NCBI GenBank assembly: GCA_964398945.1
Contig: CAYNOT010000005.1
Span: 1-64,000 of the forward strand
Reading direction: 5' to 3'
DNA: 64,000 nucleotides
Source: JBGTGG01 sp964398945
Lineage (GTDB): Bacteria > Bacteroidota > Bacteroidia > Cytophagales > Cyclobacteriaceae
The number at the start of each line of letters is the position of its first letter. Positions within the stretch are counted from its first letter, which is position 1. A model generated the notes under the pieces. The model had not been told where the DNA came from and ran no database searches. It saw nothing but the letters and a program-made list of their open reading frames with translations. Shown one piece after another: positions 25,173-35,669 of the stretch. Position numbers and translations under genes: made by a program.

Positions 25173-26084
25173 ATGAAGATCAACCTTCAAAACATAAAGC
25201 AAACAGCCAGCCTTGAACTACTCGCCAAACAAATGGTTGAAGGCTTTATTACGGGTCTTCATAAATCCCCATATCATGGTTTTTCGGTTGAATTTGCAGA
25301 GCACAGGGTGTACAACGAAGGGGAAAGTACCCGGCATATTGATTGGCGCGTTTTTGCCAGAACGGATCGGATGTTTACAAAAAGATACGAAGAGGAAACA
25401 AACCTCCGCTGCCTGATCGCACTAGATGTTTCACCATCTATGTTTTACCCGCAAGACTCAAAAGCCAAATTGAAATTCAGCATTTATGCAACTGCTGCAC
25501 TGGCGTACCTTCTTCAAAAGCAACGCGATGCTGTTGGATTGTGCTTGTTCAGTGATACGGTTGAAACCCTCACGCAGGTGAAATCCACTCCAACACATTT
25601 AAAAAAACTCTTTGGTTTATTGGAGGATTGGCAACACAAAAACCCACAGCCATCCCACCAACACACCAACGTTGCCGAGGTACTTCATGAGATCGCAGAG
25701 AAAATCCACAAGCGGTCCCTAGTGATCCTCTTTAGTGATATGTTTGATTCAAATGAGCATACAGACGAACTGTTTAAAGCACTGCAGCACCTCAAACACA
25801 ATAAACATGAAGTGATCGTATTTCATGTAATGGACAATCGCACAGAGCTTGAATTCGATTTTGAAGATCGTCCCATGGAGTTTATCGACCTGGAAAGCGC
25901 AGCGCGGATAAAATTAAATCCAACTGAAGTTAAATCAAATTATATTGACTCCGTACAAAAATTTCATGCGAACCTGAAAATGAAATGCCATCAATACAAG
26001 ATTGACTTCATTGAAGCAGATACCCAACTGGATTTTGATGCGATCTTACAGACCTACTTAATCAAAAGGGGAAAAATGCGGTAA
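25173..26084 (+). CDS. DUF58 domain (von Willebrand A-like) protein
   Basis: 303 residues. It has the DUF58 core VYNEGESTRHIDWRVFARTDRMFTKRYEEE, followed by a vWA-type MIDAS-like segment LIALDVSPSMFYP (D-x-S-x-S) and SLVILFSDMFDS. No membrane segment. In other bacteria such genes stand next to MoxR ATPases and BatA-type proteins and are thought to help assemble membrane complexes; no MoxR gene is visible here. Its stop abuts the stop of the convergent ferredoxin gene with no intervening base. Confidence 0.92.
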   Translation: MKINLQNIKQTASLELLAKQMVEGFITGLHKSPYHGFSVEFAEHRVYNEGESTRHIDWRVFARTDRMFTKRYEEETNLRCLIALDVSPSMFYPQDSKAKLKFSIYATAALAYLLQKQRDAVGLCLFSDTVETLTQVKSTPTHLKKLFGLLEDWQHKNPQPSHQHTNVAEVLHEIAEKIHKRSLVILFSDMFDSNEHTDELFKALQHLKHNKHEVIVFHVMDNRTELEFDFEDRPMEFIDLESAARIKLNPTEVKSNYIDSVQKFHANLKMKCHQYKIDFIEADTQLDFDAILQTYLIKRGKMR

Positions 26085-26435
26085 TTATGCTTCCTGATGG
26101 AGCCATACTTTACGTTCCATCAAAACATCTTTCGACTCCACATGGTCGGGATCAGGAACACAACAATCAACAGGACACACGGCTGCACACTGGGGCTCTT
26201 CATGGAAACCTGTACATTCCGTACACTTTCCTGAAACAATAAAATAAAATTCATCTGAAACCGGGGTTTGGTCTTCGGTAGCCGAAACTTGTTCCCCATT
26301 CACCTCTACCACTCCGTCCAACTTGGTCCCACCAGCCCAATTCCACTCAATTCCACCTTCGTAGATTGCAGTGTTAGGGCATTCTGGTTCGCAAGCACCG
26401 CAGTTGATACATTCATCGGTGATAATAATTGCCAT
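26085..26435 (-). CDS. 4Fe-4S dicluster ferredoxin
   Basis: 116 residues. Cluster ligands are CINCGACEPECPN near the start and CTECTGFHEEPQCAAVCPVDCC at about residue 72. The long loop between the two motifs (30-70) and the extended second motif are typical of the YfhL/Alvin-type 2[4Fe-4S] ferredoxins. It carries electrons in the cytoplasm; the partner is unknown. It is divergent from the acyl-CoA reductase gene, with 79 bp between them, and has a clear promoter in that gap. Confidence 0.94.
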   Translation of the reverse strand: MAIIITDECINCGACEPECPNTAIYEGGIEWNWAGGTKLDGVVEVNGEQVSATEDQTPVSDEFYFIVSGKCTECTGFHEEPQCAAVCPVDCCVPDPDHVESKDVLMERKVWLHQEA

Positions 26436-26460
26436 CTTTTCCTATTTTTACGTTCTCCCA

Positions 26461-26495
26461 CAAAAATACATCTTCAATCTACATCCGCAACAAAA
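26461..26495 (-). promoter_or_regulatory. Bacteroidota-type promoter for the ferredoxin gene
   Basis: On the minus strand TTTTGTTG (26495-26488) and TATTTTTG (26468-26461) are separated by 19 bases, with an exact TAnnTTTG. It lies 25 bp before the ATG at 26435. Confidence 0.65.
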
Positions 26496-26514
26496 TAAAG
26501 CAAGTTCTATTGTA

Positions 26515-27519
26515 ATGGATATCACCTCACGAATAAAAGCATTCAGTCTTCTGGGTAGCGAACTGAGTTCAATCAGTGCTGAAGAAATCAAATCATTAGC
26601 CGCCAAAACAGCAAACCAAAATCCATGGTTCACAGAGAATGAAATAAAATTTTCAATTAAAGCGATTGGGGAAAACCTTACTACTGAAAAAATTTCGGAA
26701 TGGATAGCTCCCTATGACTTTAAAACCCAACGGAAAACGATTGCATTAGTGGCGGCAGGCAATATCCCCCTGGTGGCTTTTCATGATTTCATCTCCATAT
26801 TAATTTCAGGGCACACGGTGCTGGTGAAGCAAAGCTCCAAGGATTCGGTCCTGCTGCCCTACATTGCACAGCGGCTCATCGCGATAAATTCGGAATTTAC
26901 TGACCGGGTTCGATTCTCTGAAGAACGTATATCGGGTTTCGATGCAGTAATCGCTACCGGCAGCGACAACACCGCCCGCTATTTTGATTACTATTTCAGT
27001 AAATATCCACACGTCATCAGAAAGAACAGAGCTTCTTGTGGTATTCTAAATGGATTTGAAACAGCAGAAGATTTAGAAGCACTGGGAAATGATGTTTTCA
27101 GGTACTTTGGATTGGGCTGCAGGAATGTATCCAAACTATTTGTTCCGGTTGGATTTGAAATCCCAAAAATACTCGATGCATGGATGGGCTATAGCGACAT
27201 CATCAATCATCACAAATACGCCAACAATTACGATTATCAGAAATCGATTATGCTACTCAACTCCACTAAATTTCTTGATAGTGGACATGTTCTGATGACA
27301 GAAAATGAAAAGCTCGTATCGCCCATTGCCGTTGTCCATTATGAGTTTTACAATAGTGGTGATACTTTAAAAGCGCAGTTACGAAAAGATGCAGATAAAA
27401 TCCAGTGTGTTGTTGGCAACCATGTATTTTCACATGTTCCCTTTGGAAAAGCACAATCACCTACACTAGATGACTATGCCGACCAAATTGATACCCTGGA
27501 ATTTCTTAGTAGCCTTTAA
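26515..27519 (+). CDS. Acyl-CoA/acyl-ACP reductase, LuxC family
   Basis: 334 residues from ATG 26515. An aldehyde-dehydrogenase-type core of the LuxC kind: IALVAAGNIPLVAFHDFISI, LISGHTVLVKQSSKDSVLLP, DAVIATGSDNTARYFDYYF, NRASCGILNGFE and FRYFGLGCRNVSKLFVPVGF. LuxC proteins reduce activated fatty acids to aldehydes with NADPH. Which Cys is catalytic here I do not assign. There is no luciferase gene nearby, so lipid metabolism is more likely than light production. The frame is open to 26371, but that part overlaps the ferredoxin gene. Its end overlaps the convergent giant gene by 4 bp. Confidence 0.88.
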   Translation: MDITSRIKAFSLLGSELSSISAEEIKSLAAKTANQNPWFTENEIKFSIKAIGENLTTEKISEWIAPYDFKTQRKTIALVAAGNIPLVAFHDFISILISGHTVLVKQSSKDSVLLPYIAQRLIAINSEFTDRVRFSEERISGFDAVIATGSDNTARYFDYYFSKYPHVIRKNRASCGILNGFETAEDLEALGNDVFRYFGLGCRNVSKLFVPVGFEIPKILDAWMGYSDIINHHKYANNYDYQKSIMLLNSTKFLDSGHVLMTENEKLVSPIAVVHYEFYNSGDTLKAQLRKDADKIQCVVGNHVFSHVPFGKAQSPTLDDYADQIDTLEFLSSL

Positions 27520-30500
27520 GGTTTTTTTCCGCGCATGATCTCTACCCAACCATTAAGGGTTGTTCCGCCCGGTATGGACAATCGGTAGTAATAAACACCA
27601 TCTGCGATGTCTCCTCCATCCCAATTGTTTTTATAATCCTTGGTACTAAAAACTTCCTTTCCCCAACGATTGCTTACAACCATTTGCGCGCCTCCCGTTA
27701 CCGGAAGGTTGCGGATAAAGAATGTGTCGTTGATTCCATCACCATTAGGTGTAAATACATTCGGTACATACAAATCCGTATCCAGTGGCACCCGCCCGAT
27801 AAGTTCAAACACGCAACCATTCGCGTCCATCACCTCTATTTTGTAGCGGCCAGCAGGTATCTTATTGTAGACTTTTTCGTACTCAAGGTTCGAATTTTGT
27901 CCGACAACCTCCCAATTGGTTTGGAAAAACTGGCCCGTCACAGCAGCCGAATCGAGTTCAATTCTAATTTCATAATCAATAGATCCCCCTAAAATATCAC
28001 CAATGGTCATCGATCCCGTGGCGATATCCGGATATGATTCAGTGGTGCGAAGAACAGTCGCTGATAACGTTGGCCTCACCCTGTAATCAATTAGTGGCGA
28101 TTCCAATAAACAGAATGTTGATTGAACCTGAACAATTTGGATTTGGTATTCGCCCGGTGTGCGTAACCAAACACGGCTCTGGTTTATGATTGCATCAGGA
28201 TCATTGTACCGGATCAGAAAACTTCCTGTTGGCAGGATCTCTGGTACTGGAATTGTTTCCTCAATAATATTCGTAAATTTCCTGAATACCCTGATCTCAA
28301 AAGGAATATTCGGCTCACCTGTAATATTGGTTAGTGATAAAGACACTTCATTGTCTGCACAAATTGGAACAATATCAAATGTCATTGCATACGACCCTTG
28401 AATGATTATCGGGGCACTTCGCGTAGGGCATGCAGCGGTAGCCGATTTCACATACAAGTAGTAAACACCTCTTGGCAAGCCCGAGAACATCACAGAAGGA
28501 CTGACATAGTTTTGATAATCCGCATCACTCGGCTCATTGAATTGATCCTGGCTCAGCGCCACGCGATAGGTTGATCCGATATCGGTTACCGTCACCACTA
28601 TTGAACCACTGTTTCCATTGTTGGTACAGTCTGCATTATTAACAATGGTCGTAAAGTTTACGAAACCCGGGAATGTAACATTGACAGGAGCGATGGTTTT
28701 TATGCAACCAATACCATCCCGAACCAACAGGCTATAAATACCGCCTGCCAGATTCGTGAAGGTTGGTGATGTTTGGAATGGAACAGTGACCATACCATTG
28801 CTAATAGAAAACTCATACGGGCCGCCACCTCCACCAGAAGGAGGATTCACGGTAATACTTCCATCATCGTTATCGCACGTGGCATTGGTTACCGAATACG
28901 TAACCACCATATCCGGGTTCTGGCTATTGATGGTCACCGGAACGGATGCGCGACAAGCATCCCCAATGCTCTCACCAACAAGGATATTATAGGTTCCGTT
29001 CGGTGGCAAATCATTGATCGGATTGCCCGGTGTAAACAAGGTCCAGCTTACCCCATCAATTGAATAAAAATACTGTCCTGTTTGACTGCCCGATGCATTG
29101 ATGATTGCACTTCCTGTTGGCGTTCCAAAACATAGTGCATCTACAAAAGATGCCGGATCAGCAGATGCCAGTACCGTTGTTTGAATTGGTAAACTATATG
29201 GAAGCGTGCAGGTATTTCCAATTGCATCCTGAATGGTGTATGAATAATCGGCAGGTGACAAGTTGTTGAATGTGAAGTTCGGCCCAGACCCCGGCAATGC
29301 CTGTGCAAATCCCAGTGCATTCGTTAAGGTAACGATATAGTTCGGGGTGCCTCCTGCCACCGTAAATGTGATGGTGCCATCATCTTGATCGGCACAAGAA
29401 GGGCGTGAGTCTGAAACGGTTACTGTAAAGACGTTGCAATTTATTCCGCCTCCGGCACATAATGGATCAGCAGCATCAAGCACTGTCATCACAAGTGTCC
29501 CGTTTGCTAAACATCCCCCAGCGTCATAGGTCACAGCGATATTTATTGCCCCTGATAAACCGAAAGGATTGAAAGTATTGCCCGTAACACCTGTACCTGC
29601 AAATGTAAAGGTTCCTCCGGCAGGATTTCCTGAAACACGTGTCAACAAATCAATCGATGAACCATTTTCGCAAGTAAACCCATTGTTCAATGTGAGGGCT
29701 GCAATCGTAACCACATCAATGTCGAAGATGCCGTTTGCCAGACATCCCCCCGCATCATAGTTTACTGTTATGGTTTGCAAACCGCTTAACCCTGTCGGGT
29801 CAAAATCGCTACCGGTAACATTCGTTCCCGAAAATGCAAATGTACCACCAGCAGGGTTTCCGGAAACGAAAGTAGTCAAATCAATAACCCCACCTGTTTC
29901 ACAAACCTGAGGTGTAGTAACCGGGAAATTAATACTGGCAAGATCAATTACATTGATATCCAATGTTGCTGTTGGGGCAATACATCCCCCGGAGGTATAG
30001 TCAACTAAAATAGACACCATAACCCCTGTCAGGCCAGTTGGATCAAAGTTGCTGCCGGTTACATTTGTTCCGGTAAAAGTAAACGTTCCAGCGGCTGGCA
30101 ATCCGGACACCAATGTTGTTAAATCAACAAGTCCCCCCGACTCACATACATCAACCGGATTTGTCGGTATCGTAATGGTAGCTCCATTAAGAACATCAAC
30201 AATCACCGTTGCAGGCGTGCTTTCACCACAACCATAAACAGTCGTTACAAAGAAAGAGGTTGATGCCACAACTGTCATGTCCAATTCTGAGGCTGCCGGT
30301 GTATAATTCGCACCTGTAAAAATCAAATTCGTCAAGCCCGCATCTGTATACCAATTGAAATCAACAACCCCGGGATCTCCATTTGAAGCGGTCAGCGTTG
30401 GCGTTGCAGAATTTACACAAAGGGTTACCGGGGAAACAACCACCGGAGGTGTAGTGTTAATAACATTCAACACAAGCGTGGCATTGTCTGCACAACCACC

Positions 30501-33500
30501 TATGGCATAATCAACGGTAATATTTTGAGGACCTGATAATCCTAATGGATCAAAATCTGTTCCTGTAACGCCTGCGCCTGCGAAGGTAAAAGTCCCACCG
30601 GCAGGCACTCCACTCACGAAACCAAGCAAGCTAACAACTCCCCCTGTTTCGCAAACATCGCTATCAGTAACAGAAACGGTTACGTCAGGAACAACATCAA
30701 TGTTAAATACTCCATTACCAACACAACCACTTGCATCATAAGAAACAGTTATTGCCTGAATCCCATTTAATCCTGACGGATCAAAGGTCGTACCCGTAAC
30801 ACCAGTTCCTGAAAAGGAGAATGTTCCCCCAGCCGGCACCGCTGAGACCAGTGTCAATAAATCAATTGTTCCACCGGATTCGCATACGGGTACATCGGCA
30901 ATTGGCAAGGTCAATGTGGCAACATCGGTAACATCAATATTGAGGATAACAGAAGCAGCAACACATGAACCTGTGGTGTAATCAACTGTAATTGCAACAG
31001 CGGTTCCGGCAAGCCCGGTTGGATCAAAAAAATCACCTGTTACATTCGTTCCTGCAAACACAAACGTTCCTCCCAATGGTGTTGCCGACACCAGGGTTGT
31101 TAAATCGACATTTCCAACTCCTTCACAAACGGTAACAGGATTGGTTGGGATATTGATCGTTGCATCATCCAATACATCTACAACAACAGTTGAGGCACTA
31201 CCTTCTCCACATGCATCAAATGCTGTTACAAAGAAGGAAGTTGAACCAACCACATTAACATCCAATTCAGTTCCTGCAGGGGTATAATTTGCACCCGTAA
31301 AAATCAGGTTGGTAAGGCCCGCATCCGTATACCAATTATAATCTGTTGCACCTGCACTGGAAGCAGTTAATACAGGTGCCGGACTACCCACACATAAAGA
31401 AACTGGTGATACAACGGAAGGTGCTGCAATTAATGGGGTAATGGTTATTGTGATATTCGTAGGGGCACTTGAACATGTTGTCCCACTACTTGTAACCGTC
31501 AGCGTTGCATTGTAAGTACCCGGTATCGCAGCGCCAGGAACTGCAATTACGATCGGTGAAGCAGGCAATGGTGCATCCACAATATCAACAAATCCCTGTG
31601 CCTCTGCTACAGCATCAAAATCTATACTATAGGTATCAGGACTATCCGTTGTTGCTGAGTAAGATAAGTCAACAGTAGTTGTTCCGGGACATATCGCTGG
31701 AATTGGATCCAGGGCAATCGTTGGACTTGGGTTGACGACAACATCGGCTGCCGTGCCAAAGTCTACCGCTGCGCATGTGTTCGCATCTGTTAAAGCAGTG
31801 ACAATATAACTTCCCGCTGGCGCGTTCGCGATCGTAAACGTAGTGGTCGCATGGCCTACCACGTTCACCGGGGTGATCCCATCGGTATAGGTGAAATCAA
31901 ATGGCGCTGTGCCTGTAAACGTGAACGTGACATCTGGCAACACATCCCCAGAACAAACCGTCCCCCCTCCACTGGTAGTGGCGGTCGGCAACGGGTTCAT
32001 GGTAACGGCCACTGCCGTGCCAAAATCTGTCCCTGAACAGGCGTTCGCATCTGTCAACGCGGTGACAATATAGCTCCCTGCCGGGGCATTTGGGATCGTA
32101 AAGGTAGTGGCCGCATGGCCTACCACGTTCACCGGGGTCGTCCCATCGGTATAGGTGAAATCAAATGGCGCTGTGCCTGTAAACGTGAACGTGACATCTG
32201 GCAAGACATCCCCTGTACAAACCGAACCGCCACCACTCGCCACTGCCGTGGGCAAAGGGTTGACGACAACATCGGTGGCTGTCCCAAAGTCTACCGCTGC
32301 GCATGTGTTCGCATCCGTCAACGCTGTGACAATATAACTTCCCGCTGGCGCGTTCGCGATCGTAAAGGTATTGGTCGCATGGCCTACAACATTAACAGTG
32401 GCAACACCATCGGTGTACGTAAAATCAAATGGCGCTGTGCCTGTAAACGTGAACGTGACATCTGGCAACACATCCCCAGAACAAACCGTCCCCCCTCCAC
32501 TGGTAGTGGCGGTCGGCAACGGGTTCATGGTAACGGCCACTGCCGTGCCAAAATCTGTCCCTGAACAGGCGTTCGCATCTGTCAACGCGGTGACAATATA
32601 GTTCCCTGCAGGGGCATTCGGTATCGTAAACGTAGTGGCCGCATGGCCTACCACATTCACCGGGGTGGTCCCATCCGTATAGGTGAAATCAAATGGTGCT
32701 GTGCCCGTAAACGTGAACGTGACATCTGGCAATACATCGCCTGTACAAACCGAACCGCCACCACTCGCTACTGCTGTTGGCAAAGGGTTGACGACAACAT
32801 CGGCTGCCGTGCCAAAGTCTACCGCTGCGCATGTGTTCGCATCTGTTAAAGCTGTGACAATATAACTTCCCGCTGGCGCGTTCGCGATCGTAAACGTATT
32901 GGTCGCATGGCCTACAATGTTCACCGGGGTGGCTCCATCGGTGTACGTAAAATCAAATGGCGCTGTGCCTGTAAACGTGAACGTGACATCCGGCAAGACA
33001 TCCCCAGAACAAACCGTTCCTCCTCCACTTGTTGAGGCGGTCGGCAAAGGGTTCACGGTTACGGCCACTGCCGTGCCAAAATCTGTCCCCGCACATACGT
33101 TCGCATCTGTCAACGCAGTGACAATATAGTTCCCTGCCGGGGCATTTGGGATCGTAAAGGTAGTCGTGGCATGGCCTACCACGTTCACTGGTGGGTTCAC
33201 CCCATCGGTATAGGTGAAATCAAATGGCGCGGTGCCTGTAAACGTGAACGTGACATCTGGCAAGACATCGCCTGTACAGACCGAACCGCCACCACTCGCC
33301 ACTGCTGTTGGCAAAGGGTTGACGACAACATCGGCTGCCGTGCCAAAGTCTACCGCTGCGCATGTGTTCGCATCCGTCAACGCTGTTACAATATAGCTCC
33401 CCGCTGGTGCATTTGGTATCGTAAAGGTAGTGGTCGCATGGCCTACAACATTAACAGGGGCAACACCATCGGTGTACGTAAAATCAAATGGCGCTGTGCC

Positions 33501-35669
33501 TGTAAACGTGAACGTGACATCCGGCAAGACATCCCCTGAACAAACCGTCCCACCACCACTGGTGGTGGCGGTCGGCAACGGGTTCATGGTAACAACTACT
33601 GCTGTCCCGAAATCTGTCCCGGAACAGGCGTTTGCATCTGTCAACGCTGTGACAATATAGTTCCCTGCCGGGGCATTCGGTATCGTAAAAGTAGGGGTCG
33701 CATGTCCTACCACATTCACTGGTGGGTTCACCCCATCCGTATAGGTGAAATCAAATGGTGCTGTGCCTGTAAACGTGAACGTGACATCTGGCAATACATC
33801 GCCTGTACAAACCGAACCGCCACCACTCGCTACTGCCGTGGGCAAAGGGTTGACGACAACATCGGCTGCTGTGCCAAAGTCTACCGCTGAGCATGTGTTC
33901 GCATCTGTTAAAGCAGTGACAATATAGCTTCCCGCTGGTGCATTTGGTATCGTAAACGTAGTGGTCGCATGGCCTACAACATTAACAGGGGCAACACCAT
34001 CGGTGTACGTAAAATCAAATGGCGCTGTGCCTGTAAACGTGAACGTGACATCTGGCAACACATCCCCTGAACAAACCGTCCCACCACCACTGGTGGTGGC
34101 GGTCGGCAACGGGTTCATGGTAACAACTACTGCTGTCCCGAAATCTGTCCCGGAACATACGTTCGCATCTGTCAACGCTGTGACAATATAGCTCCCTGCC
34201 GGGGCATTTGGGATCGTAAAGGTAGTGGCCGCATGGCCTACAACATTCACTGGTGGGTTCACCCCATCCGTATAGGTGAAATCAAATGGCGCTGTGCCCG
34301 TAAACGTGAACGTGACATCTGGCAAGACATCGCCTGTACAAACCGAACCGCCACCACTCGCCACTGCAGTTGGCAACGGATTGACTGTAATTGAAATTGG
34401 AACCACTAAACTAACACAACCAGTCGTAGTATTTCTTACGGTTAAATTTCCATTGTAAGTACCAGGTGCGGCAGCCCCCGGAACAGTCAATGCAAATGGG
34501 CTTGCCGGAAGAACGGCATTTACAATATCAGTGAATCCCTGGGCTTCAGCGGAAGCATTGAAATCGATGCTGTATTGATTAGGGCTTCCAGTAGTCCCAG
34601 TATACAATATGTTGGTACTCGGTATTCCCTGGCAAACATCTGTGACGCTTACTCCTGTAATGGTTGGGATTGGATTTATTGTTAAGCCCACTGCTCCATT
34701 CTGGGGTGCGGGAGAACAAAAACCATCGGTTGCCCTTATAGTTATTATATCTCCATTTGAAAAAACGGTACTGGGAAAGGTCATAGGAAAAGGCCCTCCA
34801 CCTGCTCCTGGGAAGGTTATGCCCGTGCCCGCACCATTTCTGTACACCTCGTAAGTAACTGTAGCTCCATCTGAGTTGTCGAGGGCAATTGTAATATTAT
34901 CCCCAGCACAAATAACCTGGGGGGATATTGTTGTAATATTGTAAACAGCAGGTGAAGGATCCGTTAAAACAAATGTTCGTTGAACCACACCACATCCGGA
35001 AAAATTATCGGTTACAAATAAATCGTAAGTACCTCCTGGTAAACCGGGAACCCCTAATAAGGTGGCTAAATTGAGGGGCGTGGTGCCATCTGTGGTCCCA
35101 GTAAAATCAGGTACAATAAAACCATTATCAGCAGTCCATCTAAAATCATAAGACCCGCCCCCAGCCAGCACTTGTGATCCGCCTGAAATTGAAGCTTGAA
35201 TTTGTCCTGTGGTTGGGAATGCACAGGAACCATTATCGATTCTAATGTCCTCGGACAAGGTAACGGGAGCAATACTACTGAGTACAATTGGCGGATAAGA
35301 AGGATCAACAAAAGTATTTATAGTGAAATTATTCAATATATCCCGTATGATAATTTCATAGGTTCCAATTGGTAGGGTCTTACCAGGATTGAAACTAAAT
35401 GTACTTCCTTGATCTATGGGTACACCAAACGTGTCATTCCCACCTGGTCCATCTAAAAAAACAAGGATAGCTTGGCCCCCTTCGGCATTATTTACTGTAA
35501 TATCCAAGAAACCATTGTTGACACCACAAGGATTATAGGCATCGATCGTAATGTCAAGTGTTCCATTTACATAATTGTAACTTTGGCCAATTGAAAAAAA
35601 ACTGAGACAACTTAAAGCAAGTGTTAAAAAAATGTGCCTCATTCTAACCCGAGTAAAAATATTGTTCAT
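27516..35669 (-). CDS. Giant T9SS-exported repeat protein with gliding-motility-type C-terminal domain
   Basis: About 2,717 residues from ATG 35669. A signal peptide (IFLTLALSCLSFFSIGQ) is followed by Ig/PKD-like beta domains to 429, ten 88-residue repeats at 430-1312, then six ~70-residue repeats with CExGG...AGGTFxFxGTxVTG mixed with two NWYTDAGLTNLIFTG modules. SprB-like repeats come next (SRPSCADQDDGTITFTVAGG). The C-terminal ~85 residues (VPNVFTPNGDGINDTFFI... WDGGDIADGVYYYRL) are the type B T9SS sorting domain. It is probably a surface adhesin. It overlaps the small upstream gene by one base (TGATG). Confidence 0.9.
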   Translation of the reverse strand: MNNIFTRVRMRHIFLTLALSCLSFFSIGQSYNYVNGTLDITIDAYNPCGVNNGFLDITVNNAEGGQAILVFLDGPGGNDTFGVPIDQGSTFSFNPGKTLPIGTYEIIIRDILNNFTINTFVDPSYPPIVLSSIAPVTLSEDIRIDNGSCAFPTTGQIQASISGGSQVLAGGGSYDFRWTADNGFIVPDFTGTTDGTTPLNLATLLGVPGLPGGTYDLFVTDNFSGCGVVQRTFVLTDPSPAVYNITTISPQVICAGDNITIALDNSDGATVTYEVYRNGAGTGITFPGAGGGPFPMTFPSTVFSNGDIITIRATDGFCSPAPQNGAVGLTINPIPTITGVSVTDVCQGIPSTNILYTGTTGSPNQYSIDFNASAEAQGFTDIVNAVLPASPFALTVPGAAAPGTYNGNLTVRNTTTGCVSLVVPISITVNPLPTAVASGGGSVCTGDVLPDVTFTFTGTAPFDFTYTDGVNPPVNVVGHAATTFTIPNAPAGSYIVTALTDANVCSGTDFGTAVVVTMNPLPTATTSGGGTVCSGDVLPDVTFTFTGTAPFDFTYTDGVAPVNVVGHATTTFTIPNAPAGSYIVTALTDANTCSAVDFGTAADVVVNPLPTAVASGGGSVCTGDVLPDVTFTFTGTAPFDFTYTDGVNPPVNVVGHATPTFTIPNAPAGNYIVTALTDANACSGTDFGTAVVVTMNPLPTATTSGGGTVCSGDVLPDVTFTFTGTAPFDFTYTDGVAPVNVVGHATTTFTIPNAPAGSYIVTALTDANTCAAVDFGTAADVVVNPLPTAVASGGGSVCTGDVLPDVTFTFTGTAPFDFTYTDGVNPPVNVVGHATTTFTIPNAPAGNYIVTALTDANVCAGTDFGTAVAVTVNPLPTASTSGGGTVCSGDVLPDVTFTFTGTAPFDFTYTDGATPVNIVGHATNTFTIANAPAGSYIVTALTDANTCAAVDFGTAADVVVNPLPTAVASGGGSVCTGDVLPDVTFTFTGTAPFDFTYTDGTTPVNVVGHAATTFTIPNAPAGNYIVTALTDANACSGTDFGTAVAVTMNPLPTATTSGGGTVCSGDVLPDVTFTFTGTAPFDFTYTDGVATVNVVGHATNTFTIANAPAGSYIVTALTDANTCAAVDFGTATDVVVNPLPTAVASGGGSVCTGDVLPDVTFTFTGTAPFDFTYTDGTTPVNVVGHAATTFTIPNAPAGSYIVTALTDANACSGTDFGTAVAVTMNPLPTATTSGGGTVCSGDVLPDVTFTFTGTAPFDFTYTDGITPVNVVGHATTTFTIANAPAGSYIVTALTDANTCAAVDFGTAADVVVNPSPTIALDPIPAICPGTTTVDLSYSATTDSPDTYSIDFDAVAEAQGFVDIVDAPLPASPIVIAVPGAAIPGTYNATLTVTSSGTTCSSAPTNITITITPLIAAPSVVSPVSLCVGSPAPVLTASSAGATDYNWYTDAGLTNLIFTGANYTPAGTELDVNVVGSTSFFVTAFDACGEGSASTVVVDVLDDATINIPTNPVTVCEGVGNVDLTTLVSATPLGGTFVFAGTNVTGDFFDPTGLAGTAVAITVDYTTGSCVAASVILNIDVTDVATLTLPIADVPVCESGGTIDLLTLVSAVPAGGTFSFSGTGVTGTTFDPSGLNGIQAITVSYDASGCVGNGVFNIDVVPDVTVSVTDSDVCETGGVVSLLGFVSGVPAGGTFTFAGAGVTGTDFDPLGLSGPQNITVDYAIGGCADNATLVLNVINTTPPVVVSPVTLCVNSATPTLTASNGDPGVVDFNWYTDAGLTNLIFTGANYTPAASELDMTVVASTSFFVTTVYGCGESTPATVIVDVLNGATITIPTNPVDVCESGGLVDLTTLVSGLPAAGTFTFTGTNVTGSNFDPTGLTGVMVSILVDYTSGGCIAPTATLDINVIDLASINFPVTTPQVCETGGVIDLTTFVSGNPAGGTFAFSGTNVTGSDFDPTGLSGLQTITVNYDAGGCLANGIFDIDVVTIAALTLNNGFTCENGSSIDLLTRVSGNPAGGTFTFAGTGVTGNTFNPFGLSGAINIAVTYDAGGCLANGTLVMTVLDAADPLCAGGGINCNVFTVTVSDSRPSCADQDDGTITFTVAGGTPNYIVTLTNALGFAQALPGSGPNFTFNNLSPADYSYTIQDAIGNTCTLPYSLPIQTTVLASADPASFVDALCFGTPTGSAIINASGSQTGQYFYSIDGVSWTLFTPGNPINDLPPNGTYNILVGESIGDACRASVPVTINSQNPDMVVTYSVTNATCDNDDGSITVNPPSGGGGGPYEFSISNGMVTVPFQTSPTFTNLAGGIYSLLVRDGIGCIKTIAPVNVTFPGFVNFTTIVNNADCTNNGNSGSIVVTVTDIGSTYRVALSQDQFNEPSDADYQNYVSPSVMFSGLPRGVYYLYVKSATAACPTRSAPIIIQGSYAMTFDIVPICADNEVSLSLTNITGEPNIPFEIRVFRKFTNIIEETIPVPEILPTGSFLIRYNDPDAIINQSRVWLRTPGEYQIQIVQVQSTFCLLESPLIDYRVRPTLSATVLRTTESYPDIATGSMTIGDILGGSIDYEIRIELDSAAVTGQFFQTNWEVVGQNSNLEYEKVYNKIPAGRYKIEVMDANGCVFELIGRVPLDTDLYVPNVFTPNGDGINDTFFIRNLPVTGGAQMVVSNRWGKEVFSTKDYKNNWDGGDIADGVYYYRLSIPGGTTLNGWVEIMRGKKP
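29480..31140 (-). repeat. Six copies of a ~70-residue protein repeat
   Basis: Within the giant protein the unit C-E-x-G-G-x-x-D-L...VS...P-A-G-G-T-F-x-F-x-G-T-x-V-T-G...F-D-P-x-G-L-x-G...Y-D-A-G-G-C occurs six times in two groups of three. The groups are separated by a module with NWYTDAGLTNLIF. Copies diverge more than those of the ten-repeat block. Boundaries are approximate. Confidence 0.75.
31734..34382 (-). repeat. Ten tandem ~265-bp repeats in five alternating pairs
   Basis: Each unit begins NPLPTA and runs through VLPDVTFTFTGTAPFDFTYT, VGHA, NAPAG and YIVTALTDAN. Two types strictly alternate: A (SGGGSVCTGD ... GTDFGTAV) and B (SGGGTVCSGD ... VDFGTAADV). The period of the pair is about 530 bp. 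Copies are nearly identical in DNA, with long shared stretches, implying recent duplication of the pair or gene conversion. Confidence 0.93.

Noticed and set aside
31851..34458. Long plus-strand open frames opposite the giant repeat protein
   Set aside because: They repeat with the 265-bp period and are the antisense shadow of the repeat-coding sequence; no start signals or known domains.
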